DNA from: Weissella sagaensis
Lineage (GTDB): Bacteria > Bacillota > Bacilli > Lactobacillales > Lactobacillaceae
Reading direction: 5' to 3'
Assembly (NCBI RefSeq): GCF_005405285.1
Contig: NZ_BJDT01000005.1
Coordinates: 62,001 to 126,000, forward strand
Length of the DNA stretch: 64,000 nt
Shown here: positions 18,618 through 26,057 of the stretch, in pieces
Layout: every line of letters starts with the position of its first letter
Position numbering within the stretch: position 1 is the stretch's first letter
Position numbers and translations under genes: made by a program
The notes under the pieces: model-generated
The model's database searches: none
The model's input: the letters and a program-made list of their open reading frames with translations, nothing else
Told to the model about the DNA's origin: nothing

Positions 18618-18910
18618 TAGAGTACCTCCCACTTTGGTTGATCAACAATGTCTAGTGCTCGTTGGACAGCTGCAATCGTACGCGCCTTGATAACCATATC
18701 AAGAGCCCCTTTGTCAACGATCTTAACATCTGCATTCTTAACATCATATTGACGTAGTACGTCTGTTACAGTTTGACGAATTTGATCACCAAATTGCTTT
18801 TCTACATCTGATTCAACTTCAAATTGAATACCTGAAGTTCCTTTTGAAATCATAATTTGCACATCAGATGACTCTAATGTTCCGGCAATTGCCGTCTTAT
18901 TAATTTCCAT
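18617..18910 (-). CDS. citD: Citrate lyase acyl carrier protein (gamma subunit)
   Basis: CitD carries the phosphoribosyl-dephospho-CoA arm on which citrate is cleaved. From the ATG giving MEINKTAIAG it is 97 residues, the usual size. The attachment serine lies at residue 14 in GTLESSD. A frame open 30 codons further upstream overlaps citC and lacks family similarity, while AAAGGA precedes the chosen ATG. The start overlaps the citC stop by 11 bases. Confidence 0.94.
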   Translation of the reverse strand: MEINKTAIAGTLESSDVQIMISKGTSGIQFEVESDVEKQFGDQIRQTVTDVLRQYDVKNADVKIVDKGALDMVIKARTIAAVQRALDIVDQPKWEVL

Positions 18911-19952
18911 GAATTTTTTGTCCTTTCTTAATACGATCCTGTAATACGGCCATATTTTCTTTGATAAAGTCCATCGTCGTTTTCGGTAACATATTAGCAA
19001 TCAACTTTACTTGATTAGTTGCAATTGCTTGTCTAACAGTTGTTGCGGAAATCACCTGTCCAGTGCTACTTTCCTTTCGTGGCACAACAGATACCGCTAT
19101 ATTATCAGTAAGTTCACGTTGTAAAGTTTGATTATAAATATTGGTTGTATGCGATAATGGCTCACTCCCAAGATAACGACGTGTAATATTTAATTCAGGT
19201 GCAATCTTTTCTTTAAATAAACGAGCATCTAAAGTTGTTTGATATGCAATCACATCATCGGCCGATTGCATAAAGTAAGCTGGGAATGTGGTATAACTAA
19301 CCATATAATCGCCACCATTAACAATGGTGACATTTGATAGATCAGCAACACCAGCTGAAACTAGTTTGACACGTTCTGTTGTGGTAAACAGAGAAGCATC
19401 TTGACTAACGACAAAAACATACACTGAATCATTCTCTTTAGCGGCCTTTTCAATCAAATAGCGATGCCCTAAAGTAAATGGATTAGCATTCATAACAATT
19501 GCTGCAATTTTCTTATCGTAAGAACTTACAACATGCGGTATATCGGATAAGTAGTCATTAATATTGGGTCGTCCGCTCTCTAACAATACCCCTTTCGTTG
19601 TACCGGCTAATTTTTCAAATCCAACATGTTCAAAACTTGTCACATATTTCGGCTTTGTAAAAACAAAAATATGATAAATGCCACGTTGCATCAATCGATT
19701 GATTAATTCAGTCAAAATAGTATTGAATCTCGAACCATTTGTGACACCTTTTTGGCATACTGCAACATATTTAATAACTTGCCCAGCAATTGATCCAGTA
19801 GCGACTAATGTTTCGCCATCATATATGCCAATCGTTTCATCAATTTTTGCAACTTCATTTTCACTGAAATCTGTTATGCCACAATCGGTTAAAAATGCCT
19901 GCCATTTTTTCTTAATAAGTGGATTTGTTAAATATAGATCTTGAACCTGCAT
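18900..19952 (-). CDS. citC: [Citrate (pro-3S)-lyase] ligase
   Basis: CitC acetylates the thiol of the CitD prosthetic group, activating the lyase. The 350-residue protein has an N-terminal GNAT-like domain (about residues 1-135) and a C-terminal nucleotidyltransferase domain with MNANPFTLGHRYLIEKA, and ISATTVRQAI near the end. Order and length are normal. It starts the lyase block proper, 27 bases after the AEC carrier gene. Confidence 0.94.
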   Translation of the reverse strand: MQVQDLYLTNPLIKKKWQAFLTDCGITDFSENEVAKIDETIGIYDGETLVATGSIAGQVIKYVAVCQKGVTNGSRFNTILTELINRLMQRGIYHIFVFTKPKYVTSFEHVGFEKLAGTTKGVLLESGRPNINDYLSDIPHVVSSYDKKIAAIVMNANPFTLGHRYLIEKAAKENDSVYVFVVSQDASLFTTTERVKLVSAGVADLSNVTIVNGGDYMVSYTTFPAYFMQSADDVIAYQTTLDARLFKEKIAPELNITRRYLGSEPLSHTTNIYNQTLQRELTDNIAVSVVPRKESSTGQVISATTVRQAIATNQVKLIANMLPKTTMDFIKENMAVLQDRIKKGQKIHGN

Positions 19953-19978
19953 TGACTACACCTCCTCAACCATTCATT

Positions 19979-20965
19979 TTATAAGAATGTTTGTAACATC
20001 ATAATAATTGGTACCACAATAATGAATAATACGGAAGTTGATACAACGACATTAGTTGCAAACTTGACATCCCCATGATATTCATTTGCCATAATTGGTA
20101 GCACTGCCAAAGTTGGGGTAGCTGATTGAATAATCAATGTTTGTTGGAAAACAGGATTTAATTGAACACCAAACAAGTGGACACCTAACAAAATTAAAAC
20201 AACCATAATGATAGGTGACAAAATAAAGCGACCACCTAAAGTTAAAAGAACATGACTATCAAACTTCATATTCTTCAAACCAAAGTTACTCAACATAATA
20301 CCAATATAAATTAAAGATAATGGGGTCACTAAACTACCCAATTCTGGTACAAAAGTTTGACTCAAAAAGGTTAATGATTCATATGCATGCTTTAATGGTG
20401 CTATATAAACAAATGGTAAAGATGCAATAAATCCATATAGTGGTACAGGTAACAAATGTGATAAATCAAATTTTACTTTCTGTCCATTTTCACCAGTTGT
20501 TGGATCATCTTGTGCAATTACCCAAACACCAAGTGTCCAAACAATGATTGTATTGATAATATAATAAACCAGTAAATATGGAATTGAAGTTTGTCCAAAT
20601 AATGCAGTATTTAGTGGCATACCAATAAATACTGTATTAGCACCATTAATTGCTTGTATCATCAAGCCTCGACGGCCACGTGGTACCTTCAATATCTTCA
20701 CAACATATGATGTTATCAAATACCCAATCAAAATCGCTAAGATAACATAAATTAGCCCGGCTGCTAACTTCGATAGTTGGGAAGAGTTAAAACGTTCCAG
20801 CATGGAGTTAAAAATCGAAACTGGCAATGCAATTTTCATAATCAATTTTGATAATGAATTTGAAAAGCCCTCTGAAAAATAGCCTTTACTCTGAGCAAAA
20901 TATCCAACGGCCATTAGCAAAATAATTGCTAGAACCGATTGGATCGCATTCCAAAACACGTCCAT
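19979..20965 (-). CDS. maeP: AEC-family transporter in the citrate cluster (MaeP-like)
   Basis: The 328-residue protein has about ten hydrophobic segments arranged in two five-helix halves, typical of the auxin efflux carrier family that includes malate permeases. Its position between the malic-type enzyme and citC matches Oenococcus, where the gene is called maeP and is thought to carry citrate or malate. No CitP-type (2HCT) citrate carrier is seen in the window. The transported compound is inferred from context only. Confidence 0.8.
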   Translation of the reverse strand: MDVFWNAIQSVLAIILLMAVGYFAQSKGYFSEGFSNSLSKLIMKIALPVSIFNSMLERFNSSQLSKLAAGLIYVILAILIGYLITSYVVKILKVPRGRRGLMIQAINGANTVFIGMPLNTALFGQTSIPYLLVYYIINTIIVWTLGVWVIAQDDPTTGENGQKVKFDLSHLLPVPLYGFIASLPFVYIAPLKHAYESLTFLSQTFVPELGSLVTPLSLIYIGIMLSNFGLKNMKFDSHVLLTLGGRFILSPIIMVVLILLGVHLFGVQLNPVFQQTLIIQSATPTLAVLPIMANEYHGDVKFATNVVVSTSVLFIIVVPIIMMLQTFL

Positions 20966-21011
20966 ATCGTCACACTTTCTATTTTAACTTCCTATTTAAA
21001 TATAATTTTAT

Positions 21012-22157
21012 TTAATTATTTGCATATTCCATAACAGCTTGGGATACCGCCTGTACAACACCTTCATCGAATACACCTGGTACAATACTTTGCTCACCTG
21101 GTTTTGTAATTAAGCCAGCTAATCCTTCTGCAACTTTAACTTGCAAAGGCATATCCACCTTTTTTAAGCCACTGGCAAGTAATCCTTTAAACAAACCTGG
21201 AAAAGCTAAAATATTATTAACTTGATTTGGCCATTGTGATGAACCCGTCGCAACAATAGCAGCACCTGCTTTTTTAGCATCCTCAGGATCAATTTCTGGC
21301 ACAGGGTTCGCTAAAGCAAAAACAATGGGATTTGTAGCCATGCGCTTAACTTGGTCAGCGTCTAAGACATTAGCATCAGATAAGCCAACAAACACATCTT
21401 GGTCTGTAATAACTTCATTAAGCGTCTGACCATTAGCTTGGATAACCTGTTTAGCTAAATCACGTTGGTAATTGTTGTAGCGCATATCATCTTCACGAAT
21501 AACACCATTGATATCAACTAAGGTAATATGTTTAATGCCTGCAGCTAATAAAATTTTGGCAGTTGCAACACCTGATGCACCAACACCATTAATCACAACT
21601 TTCAAATTCTTTAATGGCTTATCTACGTATTTAGCAGCGTTAATTAACCCTGCTAAAACAACAATCGCAGTCCCCGTTTGATCATCATGGTAGACCGGAA
21701 TATCTAATTCATTAGCTAATTTTTCTTCTATTTCAAATACACGCGGTGCAGCAATATCCTCTAGATGGATACCAGCAAATGATTTTGCCATATTCTTTAT
21801 TGATTTCACAAATTCGTCAACAGGTACCTGATCTAAAGCAAGCGGGACAGCATCTACATCTGCAAAATCTTTATATAGTAAAGCTTTGCCTTCAATAATT
21901 GGTAATCCTGCCGATGGCCCGACATTTCCCAGTCCTAAGACAGCTGATCCATCGGTTATAATGGCAACTAACTTTCCACTCATTGTATACTTGTTTTTTT
22001 GAGTTTCATCTTTTTCAATTAGTTTTGCTAAGTCTGCTACCCCTGGTGTATAAGCTTCACCAAGTTCAGTTCGATTAGTAACATCAAAGGCCGAATCAAT
22101 CCCCAAAACACCGGTATGTTTTTCGTGCAATTTAAGCACTTTATTCATATCAACCAC
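21012..22157 (-). CDS. mae: Malic-enzyme family oxaloacetate decarboxylase of the citrate cluster
   Basis: In citrate-fermenting relatives the product of this gene (Mae or CitM) converts oxaloacetate from citrate lyase to pyruvate and CO2. The 381-residue protein has the malic enzyme signatures YTPGVADLAKLIE, DDQTGTAIVVLAG and the dinucleotide loop INGVGASGVATA. A GTG start is chosen because GAGGTG lies about six bases upstream; the next ATG is three codons in. It is the first gene of the catabolic part, downstream of the citI terminator, so it likely has its own promoter. Confidence 0.9.
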   Translation of the reverse strand: MVDMNKVLKLHEKHTGVLGIDSAFDVTNRTELGEAYTPGVADLAKLIEKDETQKNKYTMSGKLVAIITDGSAVLGLGNVGPSAGLPIIEGKALLYKDFADVDAVPLALDQVPVDEFVKSIKNMAKSFAGIHLEDIAAPRVFEIEEKLANELDIPVYHDDQTGTAIVVLAGLINAAKYVDKPLKNLKVVINGVGASGVATAKILLAAGIKHITLVDINGVIREDDMRYNNYQRDLAKQVIQANGQTLNEVITDQDVFVGLSDANVLDADQVKRMATNPIVFALANPVPEIDPEDAKKAGAAIVATGSSQWPNQVNNILAFPGLFKGLLASGLKKVDMPLQVKVAEGLAGLITKPGEQSIVPGVFDEGVVQAVSQAVMEYANN

Positions 22158-22200
22158 GATTTACACCTCTAATACATCAATTTATAAAACTTGAATTTTT

Positions 22201-22216
22201 GAACGTGCGCATGTTC
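22201..22216. promoter_or_regulatory. Near-perfect dyad upstream of mae
   Basis: Sixteen bases read GAACGTGCGCATGTTC: outer arms GAAC/GTTC, core TGCGCA, one mismatched pair. It lies about 45-60 bases before the mae start in an otherwise AT-rich region, so it would be in or near the leader of the citrate operon. It may be a regulator site; the protein is unknown. Confidence 0.4.
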
Positions 22217-22337
22217 TTTTGTTAACATTTATAATTGTAACGCTTGGTTTTAAAAAAATAAATACATAATTTTATATTTTTAAAAAATAAAGAAAATATT
22301 TTAAAAATGATAAATGTATTTGCGCCGTATTCACAAT

Positions 22338-22399
22338 AAAAAAATAAATAGGCGGCTGATTTTCATTGTGAATAAAATCAGCCGCCTATTTATTTTTTT
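22338..22399 (-). terminator. Terminator after citI
   Basis: A stem of about 26 pairs, GC-rich at its head and A/T at its base, ends in seven T residues on the minus strand. It lies 16 bases past the citI stop, so citI and the mae-cit genes are probably separate transcripts. The mirror-image A/T base could also stop transcription from the other side. Confidence 0.88.
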
Positions 22400-22414
22400 A
22401 TTATCTATCTAATA

Positions 22415-23353
22415 TTAATTATTTTGATCCGTTAAAATACGATTTGCAACGGATTCTGTTGTAATTAAATCAGTGATGAGCCCCCCACGCAATGCTCCTA
22501 AAGCAGCATTTGTTTTAAACTTGCTCTTAACGACCGCAACTCGCCGTGGCGTTGCTAAAATATTAGCTAAGTCAATACCGAATGTTTTATCAGCACCCAA
22601 ATTTAAAAAACATCCATCAATGTCGTAAGGACGACCGTACACCATACCAACAATCTCATCAGTATTCACATTAGGAAAAATGTCATTAATACCTTGATGC
22701 CATGCCGGAATTGAATTAACTGAAGACAACGTGCCTAACCCTGTAAAGATAAGATTCATCCGCTTAGCAGCAGCAAACGTCTTCCGTATAGAAATTTCAT
22801 TTGCCAATCCCTGCCGCACATCATCATTAACAATATACAATGGTCCCACCATTGTTAAATAATTAGCTGAAAACTTATATGCCGCACGTTCTACCATGCG
22901 TGTCGTTCCGACAGATGAATTATATTTCATATTTTCACCCATAAATTGTGTGAACGTCACATTTTCTAAAACTTTACTTTGGAATTTTGAAATAACCTCA
23001 TAAATCGTCCCACCCCAAGCTGTCCCAACAATATCATTGTTGTGAATTAATGATTGAATATGATCAGCTGCAAAATTAATCGTGTTTTGAATTGTATCAT
23101 TCGGGTTTTCTGCAAAACGAATCACATAAACATTTTGAATATTAAACGCTTTTTTTATTTCTTGTTCCAACTCTACATTACGTGTTGTCGGCATGTTAAT
23201 TTCTATTTTAACGATGCCACTATCACGCGCATCCTTTAAATATTTGTTTACCAAATAACGACTAATACTATACTTTTCTGATATTTCAGCCAAACTTAAT
23301 TGGGAAATATAAAAATCTTGGGAAATATTTGCTATAAAATCCTTCCTATTCAT
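22415..23353 (-). CDS. citI: SorC/DeoR-type regulator of citrate fermentation
   Basis: The 312-residue protein has an N-terminal helix-turn-helix (about residues 17-45, LSLAEISEKYSISRYLVNKYL) and a C-terminal sugar-binding-like domain of the SorC family, including GTAWGGTIYEV. The homologue in Weissella and Oenococcus, CitI, activates the citrate genes when citrate is bound. Position directly upstream of mae supports this. Here citI points the same way as mae and has its own terminator. Confidence 0.86.
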   Translation of the reverse strand: MNRKDFIANISQDFYISQLSLAEISEKYSISRYLVNKYLKDARDSGIVKIEINMPTTRNVELEQEIKKAFNIQNVYVIRFAENPNDTIQNTINFAADHIQSLIHNNDIVGTAWGGTIYEVISKFQSKVLENVTFTQFMGENMKYNSSVGTTRMVERAAYKFSANYLTMVGPLYIVNDDVRQGLANEISIRKTFAAAKRMNLIFTGLGTLSSVNSIPAWHQGINDIFPNVNTDEIVGMVYGRPYDIDGCFLNLGADKTFGIDLANILATPRRVAVVKSKFKTNAALGALRGGLITDLITTESVANRILTDQNN

Positions 23354-23394
23354 CTGTTCTCCTATTACCCCTCATTATTTAATTCTACTATAGC

Positions 23395-23426
23395 ATATTT
23401 CAAAATAATCAACATCTTTGAAATAT
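23395..23426. promoter_or_regulatory. Inverted repeat in the citI promoter region
   Basis: Exact ten-base arms, ATATTTCAAA at 23395-23404 and its reverse complement at 23417-23426, flank a 12-base spacer. The repeat lies about 42-73 bases before the citI start, next to a possible -10 TATAGT on the minus strand. It is a candidate operator for CitI acting on its own gene, or for another regulator. Confidence 0.5.
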
Positions 23427-23479
23427 TTTAAAATCAAAAACTATAATCGCTTACAAAATTTAATAATGACGCACGAATA

Positions 23480-23521
23480 AAACCACCAATCTAACCATTT
23501 TAATTTGGCAGATTGATGGTT
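23480..23521 (-). terminator. Likely terminator after purB
   Basis: An 11-pair stem with a G-U pair extends by a few further pairs after a bulge, around an AT-rich loop, and is followed on the minus strand by TTTTA. It lies about 110 bases past the purB stop. Confidence 0.6.
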
Positions 23522-23633
23522 AATAGACGTCTTCATCATATTGTTTTGGCGCTTTACACATCCACGACTTTGTTTTCATTACCATACATCATAGTCGTTT
23601 CGCACACCAGGTTTATAATGATTATTTTTAGAA

Positions 23634-24929
23634 TTAGTTTAATCCCAAACGTTTATAAATATCATCCACATGCTTCAAGTGCCAATGATAATCAAAAGCA
23701 TCATCAATTTGGTCAGGTGTCAAATTCTGGGTAATTGTTTCATCTGCATCAACCAATTCGCGGAACTGACGTTGCTCATCCCATGAACGGGCTGTCAGTG
23801 GTTGCACTGTATCATATGCAGCTTCACGAGATAAACCAGCATCAACTAATTTCAACAATAAGCGTTGTGAATAAATTAAACCATACGTACGTGTCATATT
23901 TTGTTTCATTGTCTCAGGGAATACTTGCAAATTCTGCAAAATATTTGTCATACGGTGCAACATATAATCCACAACTGTTGTGCCATCAACCAAAATAATA
24001 CGTTCTGCACTTGAGTGAGAGATATCGCGTTCATGCCATAGTGTCACATCTTCTAGAGCAGTGATTGAATACCCACGCAAAACACGTGACAACCCAACAA
24101 TATTTTCTGAACCAATTGGGTTACGCTTGTGAGGCATCGCTGATGATCCTTTTTGACCACCACGGAAACCTTCCTCAACCTCATGAATTTCAGAACGTTG
24201 CAAGCTACGAATCTCAGTTGCCATTTCTTCCAAGTTTGAACCAATAATTGCCAATGTTGTCATATAATCAGCATGCAAATCACGTGGTAAAATTTGTGAT
24301 CCAATGAGTTGTGGTGTCAGTCCCAACTCTTTCATTGCCACTTCTTCCACTTGTGGTGGAATGTTCGCAAATGTCCCCATTGCCCCTGAGAGTTTACCAG
24401 TTTCAATCGCCTTGGCAACATTATCAAAGCGTTCAATGTTACGTACAGTTGCTTGATAAAAACGGGCCATTTTTAGGCCAAATGTTGTTGGCTCGGCATG
24501 GACACCATGTGTACGTCCCATCATAACTGTTTCTTTATACTTTAAAGCTAATTGTGCCAACGTTTCTTTTAATGTTTGTAAATCAGCCTTAATGACTTGA
24601 TTTGCTTGTTGTAGCCGTAATGCTTGGGCCGTATCAACAACATCAGTTGACGTTAATCCATAATGAATCCACTTTCGTTCATCACCAAGTGACTCAGAGA
24701 CATTTCTGGTAAACGCTACAACATCATGCCGAGTTGTTTTTTCAATTTCAGCTATGCGATCAACATCAAATTTTGCATTTTGACGAATTGCATCTAAATC
24801 TTCTGCCGGTACATGTCCAACTGCTACCCAGCCTGCCGTAGCTGCAATTTCAACATCTAACCATGATTGGTATTGATTTTCAAGCGACCAAATGCGTCCC
24901 ATCTCAGGACGCGTATAACGATCAATCAT
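23634..24929 (-). CDS. purB: Adenylosuccinate lyase
   Basis: PurB removes fumarate from adenylosuccinate and from SAICAR, acting twice in purine synthesis. The family signature GSSAMPHKRNPIGSEN is present, as are TSTDVVDTAQALR and GRTHGVHAEPTTFG. I choose the ATG giving MIDRYTRPEMGRIW, the standard start, with AAGGGG upstream; a start 13 codons earlier lies over the ribosome site. This gives 431 residues. Confidence 0.96.
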   Translation of the reverse strand: MIDRYTRPEMGRIWSLENQYQSWLDVEIAATAGWVAVGHVPAEDLDAIRQNAKFDVDRIAEIEKTTRHDVVAFTRNVSESLGDERKWIHYGLTSTDVVDTAQALRLQQANQVIKADLQTLKETLAQLALKYKETVMMGRTHGVHAEPTTFGLKMARFYQATVRNIERFDNVAKAIETGKLSGAMGTFANIPPQVEEVAMKELGLTPQLIGSQILPRDLHADYMTTLAIIGSNLEEMATEIRSLQRSEIHEVEEGFRGGQKGSSAMPHKRNPIGSENIVGLSRVLRGYSITALEDVTLWHERDISHSSAERIILVDGTTVVDYMLHRMTNILQNLQVFPETMKQNMTRTYGLIYSQRLLLKLVDAGLSREAAYDTVQPLTARSWDEQRQFRELVDADETITQNLTPDQIDDAFDYHWHLKHVDDIYKRLGLN

Positions 24930-25029
24930 TTTTTTATATCCCCTTACACCTTTTAAAAACGCGAACAAACTATTATTTATATTAATTATTGTATCGTAAA
25001 TACGAATTATTTTCAGCTATTTTCCAAAT

Positions 25030-25061
25030 AAAAACTGCAGTCAATAATGACTGCAGTTTTT
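25030..25061. terminator. Terminator after prsA
   Basis: A perfect 14-bp stem with a four-base loop has A/T tracts at both ends, so it could work in either direction. It lies ten bases past the prsA stop and upstream of purB. Confidence 0.9.
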
Positions 25062-25070
25062 ATAAGTTCA

Positions 25071-25988
25071 TTACTTATTACTACTCTTTGCTGCCTGTGC
25101 TGTTGCAGCAGCTTGTGTATAAGTTGACAAAACATTTTGCAAGGTAGAGTCTTTAATATTAACATCTGCCTTACCTAATTCTTCACCCACAATTGCTTGG
25201 ACTTTATTAGTATCAGCCATTGTTTGATCCACCAAAATCATCTTCATCTTTGGCTTAAGCGTCTTAAATGACTTCTTTGAAGCTTGTGAATTCTTCTTGA
25301 TAATAAAATATCCTTGTGATGATTGTGATTGGACTGGTGTCTTCGTGTACTCACCATCCTTAAGCTTAAAGGCAGCTGACTTAAAGTCATCCTCCAAGTT
25401 AGTATCAGTCGAATCAAAGGCAGTCATCTTACCACCATTTTTCTTGGTATTCGTATCAATTGACTTTTCTTTTGCTAACTTAGCAAAATCGCCGCCCTTA
25501 TTTAACTCATCAATGACCTTTTTAGCATCATCTTCAGACTGTGTCAAAATAACAGAAACATTAGTTTTTGGTTGATAATCATTATAAGTTTTACGTAATT
25601 GCTTTGTTGAATAGTTTTCATTAGCAATAACTGCTTGCTTTTCTAATGCTTGAATTTCTAATGATTGTCGGAAGCCATCTTCATCCATACCATTTTGTGA
25701 CAATGTCTGTGAGAATTGCTCACCATATTGTTTTTTGGCATCCTTAAATTGGTTTTCAACAGACTTCTTTGAAACTTTATCACCATACTTGTCATTCAAA
25801 ACTTTTTGAATAATCATATTGGCTAATTCTTGTTGTCCTGCTGGGGACTTCTTCAAATTTTTGTAATACTCAGCTTGTGAAACGTTACCCGCATCAGTCG
25901 TGACGATTGATTTGGGACCGATTCCCCAGGCTGCTAGACCAACTGCTACAGCAATTGCTACTAGCACACCTAATACTTTTTTCCACAT
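25071..25988 (-). CDS. prsA: PrsA-type foldase (PpiC peptidyl-prolyl isomerase), without a lipobox
   Basis: PrsA helps exported proteins fold outside the membrane. The 305-residue protein has one N-terminal hydrophobic segment (residues 4-23), an N-terminal helical region, and a central parvulin-type domain (about residues 135-230) with VILTQSEDDAKKVIDELNKGGDFAKLA. PrsA proteins are usually lipoproteins, but here the hydrophobic segment ends in LAAWGIG with no cysteine. It is therefore probably held by an uncleaved membrane helix or cleaved by signal peptidase I. A GAGGG site precedes the ATG. Confidence 0.85.
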   Translation of the reverse strand: MWKKVLGVLVAIAVAVGLAAWGIGPKSIVTTDAGNVSQAEYYKNLKKSPAGQQELANMIIQKVLNDKYGDKVSKKSVENQFKDAKKQYGEQFSQTLSQNGMDEDGFRQSLEIQALEKQAVIANENYSTKQLRKTYNDYQPKTNVSVILTQSEDDAKKVIDELNKGGDFAKLAKEKSIDTNTKKNGGKMTAFDSTDTNLEDDFKSAAFKLKDGEYTKTPVQSQSSQGYFIIKKNSQASKKSFKTLKPKMKMILVDQTMADTNKVQAIVGEELGKADVNIKDSTLQNVLSTYTQAAATAQAAKSSNK

Positions 25989-26057
25989 GGGTAGTGCCCT
26001 CTTTCTTGATATTAATAATACAACTTTTCTAGTTTATCATATAAATACAACTGTTAC

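Noticed and set aside
22236..22247. Possible catabolite-response (cre) site before mae
   Set aside because: TGTAACGCTTGG lacks one base between the half-sites and does not fit the cre consensus when aligned.
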